Origin: Beverwykella pulmonaria
Taxonomy: Eukaryota > Ascomycota > Dothideomycetes > Pleosporales > Melanommataceae
Reading direction: 5' to 3'
Length of the DNA: 64,000 nt
Assembly (NCBI GenBank): GCA_001599595.1
Contig: BCHH01000007.1
Span: 1,061,179-1,125,178 of the forward strand
A program made the position numbers and the translations under genes. The number at the start of each line of letters is the position of its first letter. Positions within the stretch are counted from its first letter, which is position 1. Of the stretch, positions 58,254 to 64,000 are shown piece by piece. The notes under the pieces are model-generated. The model was not told where the DNA came from. It was given only the letters and a program-made list of their open reading frames with translations, and did no database searches.

Positions 58254-58383
58254 TGATGTGCTAGTTGATGTGCTGGTTGATGTGCTAGTTGATGTGCTGG
58301 TTGATGTGCTAGTTGATGTGCTGGTTGATGTGCTAGTTGATGTGCTGGTTGATGTGCTAGTTGATGTGCTGGTTGATGTGCTG
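58254..58383. repeat. 12/24-bp minisatellite
   Basis: About 11 copies of the 12-mer TTGATGTGCT(A/G)G follow without a break. The tenth or eleventh base alternates A/G from copy to copy, so the true unit is 24 bp. Because the unit is a multiple of three and lacks stops, several frames stay open: (LVDV)n on the plus strand, and (HQPAHQLA)n and (ST)n on the minus strand. No gene is needed to explain them. Confidence 0.95.
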
Positions 58384-58686
58384 AGTGAAAAGGGTCCGGG
58401 AGTGGGCATTTGGCCGAATTCATACGTGCAAAGTCTTCTGGGAATGAAAGACCTTCTCCTCTGCCACCCAAACCAATCAATAAAAGCAGTGCCTTCTTTC
58501 AATGACAAGTCCCACGTATACCCAGTCTGTCTTCCTCACTCCTTCCCTCCTCCTCCACATCGCATAATCTCGTCCATGGCCTCAGCGCTCGAGAAGATGC
58601 AGGGACTCTCCTCAGACTCGCATTCTATGAGGTCCGCGAGAGATCGTAGCGGTGGGGGTTGGGATGCCGGCGGCACTGACAAGGGC
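58384..58686. other. Intergenic region
   Basis: The 3' flank of the acidic protein gene at 58687; nothing else seen. Confidence 0.5.
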
Positions 58687-59334
58687 TTACGATGAGTCTT
58701 CGTAGTCGGGTTCGATTTCGATTTCACTGTTGTCATCGGTATCGTCTTCTTCCTCGTCGTGGTCGTGGTCGAGCTCGTTATCTTGTTCGACTTCGTCATC
58801 ATCATTGGTTTGGTCAAAAGTGTTTACAATGGGCTCCATGCCACTGAGATTCTGAATTGGCATCTGCGCACTCTCCTCCTGGTCCTCGACATTCTCCCCA
58901 TTCCTTGACTCCTCAAAAGTCTGCGGCCCTGCAACAGCCCTCCTCTCCTCTCGAGCAACTCCCCTCTCCGTCCTCGTCGCCGCATTCATTGCATCCCTCT
59001 GCCTCCTCTCTGCGTGCCTCTCTCTCGCTTGCTCTCTCTCTTCCCTCGCAACGCGCGCAGCGGCCGCCTGTCTCATCTTCGCTGTCTCGGTGGCCGCCGG
59101 ACCCATCCAGCCGCGGTCGCGCATCAGTGTGAGTGCGTAGGTCTGGAACTCGGGGACGAGTTTCTCGAACTCTTTCTCCATTTTGGACTGGTAGAGGGGG
59201 ACCGATGCGGGTGCGCACCTGGTGCATACGTGGGTGTGAAGCGGGCGCGGGACCCATGGGACGGGGGGCTGGTTGATGAGACTGCGGATTTCGCGTGGGA
59301 CGCGGGAGGTGGATGTCGAGCGTGAGTGCGGCAT
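58687..59334 (-). CDS. Uncharacterised acidic, helix-rich disordered protein
   Basis: A single frame of 215 codons starts MPHSRSTSTSRVPREIRSL. A short N-terminal part has two Cys (HVCTRCAPASV) and a helix SKMEKEFEKLVPEFQTYAL. A long Arg/Glu/Ala helix follows (AAAARVAREEREQARERHAE), probably a coiled coil. The last 60 residues are acidic (DNELDHDHDEEEDDTDD). It has no signal peptide or membrane helix. The layout (short zinc-like knuckle, coiled coil, acidic tail) suits a nuclear or RNA-linked protein, but this is only inference. The antisense strand is open in part because of the biased composition. Confidence 0.6.
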   Translation of the reverse strand: MPHSRSTSTSRVPREIRSLINQPPVPWVPRPLHTHVCTRCAPASVPLYQSKMEKEFEKLVPEFQTYALTLMRDRGWMGPAATETAKMRQAAAARVAREEREQARERHAERRQRDAMNAATRTERGVAREERRAVAGPQTFEESRNGENVEDQEESAQMPIQNLSGMEPIVNTFDQTNDDDEVEQDNELDHDHDEEEDDTDDNSEIEIEPDYEDSS

Positions 59335-59754
59335 GTTTGGCGATCTGGTGGTGGTGTTCCTGCGCTTGGGGTGGGGGGTTGTGGTTGGAACGAGTGGTTG
59401 CTAGAGATACGCTCTATGGTGATGAATTTTTAGATGTAACGGAAAAACTTTGATTTGCGGTGAAGGTGAACTTACGCGTATTACGGCACGGTAGAATGCA
59501 AACAAGGATAGCGAAAGCGAGCCTCGCCTTGGACGCAAACTGATAGTGATAGTTGTATGCACATTTCCGTTTGTGAGACGCTGTGTGAGTAGTATAATTA
59601 CGGAGGATGGAGGCAAACGCGCATGCGGTCCGGTGAATGACTGCCCACTCCACGTGATGCCACCTTTTATCTCGACAACTGGCGCTGCAAACGCAAGGCA
59701 GGGACAATTGGCTTGCAAACATGATCAGAAGGCCTGGTGGAGGAGAGGAAGTCC
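59335..59754. other. Intergenic region
   Basis: It holds the promoter of the acidic protein gene and the 3' flank of the gene at 59755. No other feature is supported. Confidence 0.5.
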
Positions 59755-60987
59755 TCAGTCTTCCGTGCTTTCTTCCTTGGCCTTGTTCTTCACCCCCTTT
59801 GGACGGCCACGACGTTCGACCGCTTTTGGGGGACTAGGCAGAGCACGCTTTCGCGGCTTCTTGCTCTCTGCCCCCTTCGGACGGCCAGCACGGCCACGGG
59901 CCTTCTCATTCTCAGCCGCTCTTGCAAGGTGCATCTGTTCGCTCGTCCGTCGGACTCGTTTCCCCTTGTCTTTCGCGCCCATTTGACGGCCAGGCATGGA
60001 ACCTCCCTCCAGCTCAAAAACAGTGCCTAGCACAGCCTCTTCGCTCATTAAATCCTTGGTTTCTTGCGCCAGGTCCTCTCTGACGGGAAAAATAGGGGCT
60101 CCCATCCACGTCAACTGGACGTCTGTGTCCGCACCCGTGTCGAAGAACTTGGGTCTATTGCCGTTCCTACTCCCGCCTATTTTCCACCCCGTGCCCTCTA
60201 CACCCTGGGCATCGCTGCCGGCAGGCCGTAGCAGAGCCCGTGGCGTATACCGCAGAGTGACGCCCACGCCCTCTAGCCCGCGCATCGCGGCAGCCCTGTT
60301 CCACACAAACTGCTCAATCTGCCCCGCGCGCGACACCTTGATGAAGCCCATAGGTTTCTTGCTCATCCCCAGCGCATTCAAAACACCTCTTGTTGCCCGC
60401 TCCGTCGTTGCTAGGAGCCCCAGCACATCCATATCCCGCCATCCCGCCGGTCGACCACGAAACGCGCCTTCCAGCTCTCGTATATGTTTTGGGGCGCAAG
60501 CACCACCATTGGACCGCGACTTGCACTGTACAATGACGGGAAGCTGCTGAGGAAACTGGTCCAGTGTCCAGTGGCCGATGAGGTCGATGCCAAGATCCGA
60601 CTTGCGGCCTGTTCGCAGCAGGGAGAAGCCTAGGCGCAGTAGAGAGAGCGCAACGACATATTCATAGTGGGTGCCGATGAAGACGGTTTTGGTGGGCGCG
60701 AGGTTGACGCGTTTGGCATACTCGATGTACGAGGGAAGCGAGTTGTGGTGCGCGGAGCCGGGTGTGATTACAATCTTAGGGAGCGTCTTTACGATTTCGG
60801 TAGCGGATGCGTCCTTTCTGGCGTATGTCCGCTTCTTTACTGGTATGATTTCTTGTACAGGCTTCTCTTTTTTCGTGGTCTTGACTTTCGTGGTCGTCTT
60901 GATTTCGCGGCGGAATAGGAGGGCTCGGGGGAGCTGCGGAAAGAGAGACGTTGGCGAGAGCCATGTTGGGCGGAGGTGAGGCCGCAT
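59755..60987 (-). CDS. RRG7-type mitochondrial protein with restriction-endonuclease-like fold (DUF2034)
   Basis: The frame encodes 410 aa from the ATG at 60987 (MRPHLRPTWLSPTSLFPQLP), which gives a basic, Ser/Leu-rich mitochondrial presequence; an earlier in-frame ATG at 61059 would put an unlikely head before it. The core has the order of the PD-(D/E)XK fold: Glu109 in THYEY, Asp135 in DLGIDLIG, and Gln154-x-Lys156 in VIVQCK. Yeast Rrg7 (DUF2034) has the same core and is needed for respiratory growth (family knowledge). Whether it cuts DNA is unknown. The C-terminus is long and basic, with two AT-hook-like motifs (GRAGRPKG and RRGRPKG). Those suggest binding to AT-rich DNA, possibly the mitochondrial genome (inference). 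Confidence 0.85.
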   Translation of the reverse strand: MRPHLRPTWLSPTSLFPQLPRALLFRREIKTTTKVKTTKKEKPVQEIIPVKKRTYARKDASATEIVKTLPKIVITPGSAHHNSLPSYIEYAKRVNLAPTKTVFIGTHYEYVVALSLLRLGFSLLRTGRKSDLGIDLIGHWTLDQFPQQLPVIVQCKSRSNGGACAPKHIRELEGAFRGRPAGWRDMDVLGLLATTERATRGVLNALGMSKKPMGFIKVSRAGQIEQFVWNRAAAMRGLEGVGVTLRYTPRALLRPAGSDAQGVEGTGWKIGGSRNGNRPKFFDTGADTDVQLTWMGAPIFPVREDLAQETKDLMSEEAVLGTVFELEGGSMPGRQMGAKDKGKRVRRTSEQMHLARAAENEKARGRAGRPKGAESKKPRKRALPSPPKAVERRGRPKGVKNKAKEESTED

Positions 60988-61343
60988 TACAGGAATGTAA
61001 AGCAGTGCAGAACCATATTCACGGGATTCAGGAGCGACAGGAAGAAGACACACGCACAATTGAGGCCTGAGACGGACTATCAGACAACAAAGACAAAAGT
61101 CTGGCCGTGCGCGTAAACTTTTCTAAGTAGCGCTAGTGCAAGCTAGCTCAGCCCTACGAAGCGGAGCTTGGACTCGTTCTCTCATTCACAATTGCTCCTC
61201 CACTGCGTCTACACTTCCTCTCTGCCTACAGCGTCCTCCTGCCGACACCCCAACCACCACCACCTCCTCGCCCTCTAAGCGCCACGACCTAGTTCCTGCG
61301 TCGATACCAACGCTACTCTACCTCGGTCCTCGACGTAACAACA
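60988..61343. promoter_or_regulatory. Divergent promoter of the RRG7-type gene and MED21
   Basis: The 356-bp gap must contain both promoters. No TATA box is evident. Confidence 0.5.
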
Positions 61344-61858
61344 ATGGCAGACCCAACCCCCACTAAGCACCGACATATGGACATCCTGACGCAAATCCAA
61401 GACGAACTGGACATGGTACGTATTCCTCCTCTCCCCTCTTCTTCTTCTTCTCGCCCTCGCTGTAACATGCTTAGTTCCTGCACCAAATGTACACCACCCT
61501 CCGGCACATCAAAGACCACGCGCCGCCAGCCCCCATCACGGGCCAGCCCACCCTCTCCCCCTTCAACGAACTCGAGTCCCAGTCCCAAACCGCCACCTCG
61601 CAAACGACCAAAGACACTTTCGCCGCCGACCTCCGCGAGCTGTCGCACGATCTCGTGATAAAGGAACAGCAGATCGAGACGCTGATTGCGAATTTGCCGG
61701 GCCTGAAGAAGACGGAGGAGGAGCAGGTGCAGCAGATGCGGGATTTGGAGCGGCAGCTAAGGGATATCGAGGGCGAGAGGGTGGAGGCCGTGAGAGAGAA
61801 GGAGCGGTTGATTAGGAGAGTGGAGGGGGTCATTGGGCGGGTCGGGGGGATGCAATAG
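61344..61858 (+). CDS. MED21: Mediator complex subunit 21 (Med21/Srb7)
   Basis: Two exons (61344-61415, 61475-61858) encode 151 aa; the 59-bp intron is phase 0. Med21 is an essential subunit of the Mediator middle module, pairing with Med7 and linking regulators to RNA polymerase II. Family marks are the N-terminal DILTQIQDELD joined by splicing to FLHQMYTTLRHI, a variable loop, and the C-terminal coiled coil (LSHDLVIKEQQIETLIANLP, then EEEQVQQMRDLERQL). Length matches fungal Med21 (about 140-160 aa). The start (MADPTPTKHRHMD) is slightly longer than in yeast; the internal Met12 is a possible alternative. Confidence 0.93.
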
Positions 61859-62203
61859 CGATTGGAACTTTAGGTGGGCGTTTGGGAGTGGATCTATACC
61901 CTGGGTTTTCATATGGAGCTCCAATACACGAGGGTAAGCGAGGACTGGCTCACACTATGGTTTCGTGCTCCTTCGTTTACATTGTCCCTTTGGAAGGAAT
62001 CGAATTCGAAATATAGCAATGATTGGGATTGAAATGAGAATACCGAACCCTAAGCTATCTACTCTCCTCGTTGCTTCCCGTCTTTTCTGTCCATCCCACA
62101 AGGTATCCTTTGAACCAATGCAAACGCCTTACCATCCGGTGCCTGGACCGAGTAAACACTAAACGCCACGCCGTCCCCAGAGCTTAACTCACTACCATGC
62201 AAT
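61859..62203. other. Intergenic region between convergent genes
   Basis: 3' flanks of MED21 and of the membrane protein gene. Nothing else seen. Confidence 0.5.
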
Positions 62204-63584
62204 CTACTGATGCACCTGGCTGACCTGGCCGCCCTGCGCCGGCCCGCCCCATTCGCTCTCATCGTCAGATCCAACATCCGTCCAACTCGCCGGCGTCATG
62301 GCGCCCATGTATCCCTCGCCCACTTCACTGAACCCTGCTTCCGAGAACCCGGCGTCTGTAAACCCACCCTCAGAGAAAACCTCTGAGCGTGCGTCGTGAT
62401 CGTCGTCGTTCTGCATGCTCAGCACCGCGACATCGTCTGCGTGGCTTCCAACGATTGAGGCACCGGTGAAAGCGGAGTGCTCGGAACGCGGAGTAAGTGT
62501 GCCGGTGGATACTTGTTCGATGTCGTCGTCTTCGTCTTCGTGTTCCGCCGAGGGTTGGTGATCGACGTGGGTGGAGTTGTGTGATGTGGAGCTCGTGAAG
62601 GAGTAAAAGGACTGTGCGGCGGCGTCATTGTCTTCGGGTTCTAGGTGAGGAATTGCCATTGGCTGGGAAGGCTCGGGCTCGGAGGGTGCAGATTCGAGAG
62701 CGGGTTCGGGGCTGAGGTCGATGAGCTGGCCGGGCGTAGGAGATGTGGGGCGGTCGCCTTGGACAGTCGCTGGGCTCTCGTGGGACTCGATATATGGGAA
62801 TGGCTTGGGAGAGGGCGCTTCTTCGGTGTCGTGGTCGAATAGGACATCTGTCTCGTCGGCGAAGGGGCTCGCAGTCGCAGCGCCAGCTTCCAAGCCTGCA
62901 GCGCCGCGCTTGCGAAGCCCATTATCAGCTGTTTCGGTGCCAGTCGCAGCTTTCGCAGTCGCCTCTTCCTTCTTAAGCGTCCCGTCGCTGCCGACGATAT
63001 CGTCGAAGCTTCGGCTGCTCGCATTCGTCCTGCGGCGCTGCCTCCGCGGCGTCATCTCCACATCGTCGCGTCCAATGCGCGCGAGCTCGTCCAGATCCAC
63101 GGCGATGCCCTCCTCCCTCGCGCGTCTAATGAGTTCGTTCCTGTTCCGGCGTATGAGCTCCTCCCGCCTCTGCTGTCTCGCTTCAAAGTCGTCGGAGCAT
63201 TCGGAGGGCCGGCGGGGGTGGATGTCGTCGCCGAGCGAGTGCAGGGCGATGGCGATCTTGCGGCGCGACTGGTCGACCCATTGGCGGACTTGCGGGGACT
63301 CATAGATGGCGATGCCGGCAGCAACGATGACGGACGCGGCGATTATGAGGCCTGTTTGCAACGGGTGGTTAGGCCTGGGTGGCGGGGTACGAGAGTGGGA
63401 TTGCGGGGAGAGAGAGCGACGACCAAGTCCTGCGAGCAGGTTGGCATGAAGATCAAGGAAATGGTAGACAGGTGGGACAGCGGGCAGACAGGTGGGAGGG
63501 GAGACGGCGGGATGTGGGATGCGTGTGATGGCACACGGCAGAGATGCAGGAGCTCAGCTCACCTTTGGCCAGTGGCGCGGGCAT
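62204..63584 (-). CDS. Single-pass membrane protein with long acidic disordered tail
   Basis: Two exons (63563-63584, 62204-63351) encode 389 aa; the first exon is only 22 bases (MPAPLAK plus one base) and the intron is 211 bp. A transmembrane helix (GLIIAASVIVAAGIAIY, residues 8-24) follows at once, then ESPQVRQWVDQSRRKIAIAL, an amphipathic helix, and HSLGDDIHP. After a basic RRNRNELIRRAREEG segment the rest is acidic and Ser/Pro-rich. Short tandem repeats (SEGGFTDAGFSEAGFSEVGE) lie near the C-terminus. The helix-plus-RxxR layout resembles fungal proteins annotated only as hypothetical, perhaps anchored in the ER or mitochondrial outer membrane with the tail in the cytosol. Function unknown. 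The tiny first exon is easy to miss. Confidence 0.75.
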
Positions 63585-64000
63585 GGTTCCAATGTGGTTG
63601 GTGGTCTGCTTAGAAGTATTCGTGGTTGGGGGGTATGTCGGGCTTGTGAGAGAGACTATGCAGAGTTCCCGTCTGGTCAGGGAGAGGAATAGGAATATAA
63701 GAGAGTGCAGCCTGGTGGAGTGTAGGAAGACGGCGCCATGTAGTCGTAATGCTACCGCCACCCAAAGTCCGAGCTCCCTGGTGGGGGGCGAACTTGGGAC
63801 CGAGAGTGCCTTGCCGCTCGGTTGCCCTACCCCATCTGACCATCGCCCATTCGCCAATCCGGGGACAAGTGGTCACGAGATGAGCGGCAATGTGGAGATC
63901 ATACTCTCGACTCTTTTTTTCTGTGACCAATTCCTTAAGAACAATGGCAGCCCTCTAGCAACGCTAACGGCCTGCATCACCGCTTTCCCCAAAATGATTG
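63585..64000. other. Window edge, upstream of the membrane protein gene
   Basis: Promoter of the gene at 63584 and beyond. No further gene is supported; long frames here are compositional. Confidence 0.4.

Noticed and set aside
58210..58695. A 161-codon frame on the plus strand with (LVDV)n
   Set aside because: It is created by the stop-free minisatellite; flanking parts show no protein character.

Overview
The window is nuclear DNA of a filamentous ascomycete (Pezizomycotina), most likely a dothideomycete. Genes are split by short introns of about 46-75 bp with GT...CTRAC...AG signals. They include fungal markers: nuclear-encoded ATP synthase subunit 9, SRP68, MED21, an AreB/ASD-4-type GATA factor, a mitochondrial PPR protein and an RRG7-type mitochondrial protein. 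There is no sign of bacterial operons, CRISPR arrays, rRNA or tRNA genes, or an intact transposon. I cannot fix the genus. Exon boundaries below were derived by hand from splice signals, reading-frame continuity and family conservation.

Layout. 0-5.5 kb: a short-chain dehydrogenase with a likely mitochondrial presequence, a fragmentary gene with an F-box-like N-terminus, and a four-exon PRPP synthetase with a large insertion. 5.5-13 kb: a GC-rich, almost gene-free stretch whose only convincing gene is a 55-residue cysteine-rich protein. 13-15.7 kb: a calpain. 15.7-24.6 kb: a gene-poor stretch with a secreted bacterial-type solute-binding protein, several local tandem repeats and two small paralogous one-helix genes. 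24.6-25.4 kb: a secreted precursor made of Kex2-delimited 33-residue repeats. 27-31 kb: ATP9, an orphan secreted protein and a carboxylesterase. 32-34 kb: the GATA factor. 35-41 kb: divergent SRP68 and PPR genes. 41.4-44.8 kb: a zinc-finger/ankyrin fusion facing a C2H2 regulator across a shared promoter. 46.6-50.1 kb: a disordered protein and two cysteine-rich secreted genes, one broken by an in-frame stop. 51-58 kb: a TBC Rab-GAP and an MMS1/CPSF-A-family protein. 58-64 kb: a minisatellite, an acidic disordered protein, the RRG7-type protein, MED21 and a single-pass membrane protein.

The housekeeping genes are unrelated neighbours, as is usual in this group. The accessory interest lies in the secreted or small-protein genes. 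The best candidates for something undescribed are the Kex2 repeat precursor (24643-25354), the paired small membrane proteins (22187-22397 and 23883-24047), the 55-residue multi-CXXC protein (10320-10487) and the cysteine-rich secreted pair (47615-50143).
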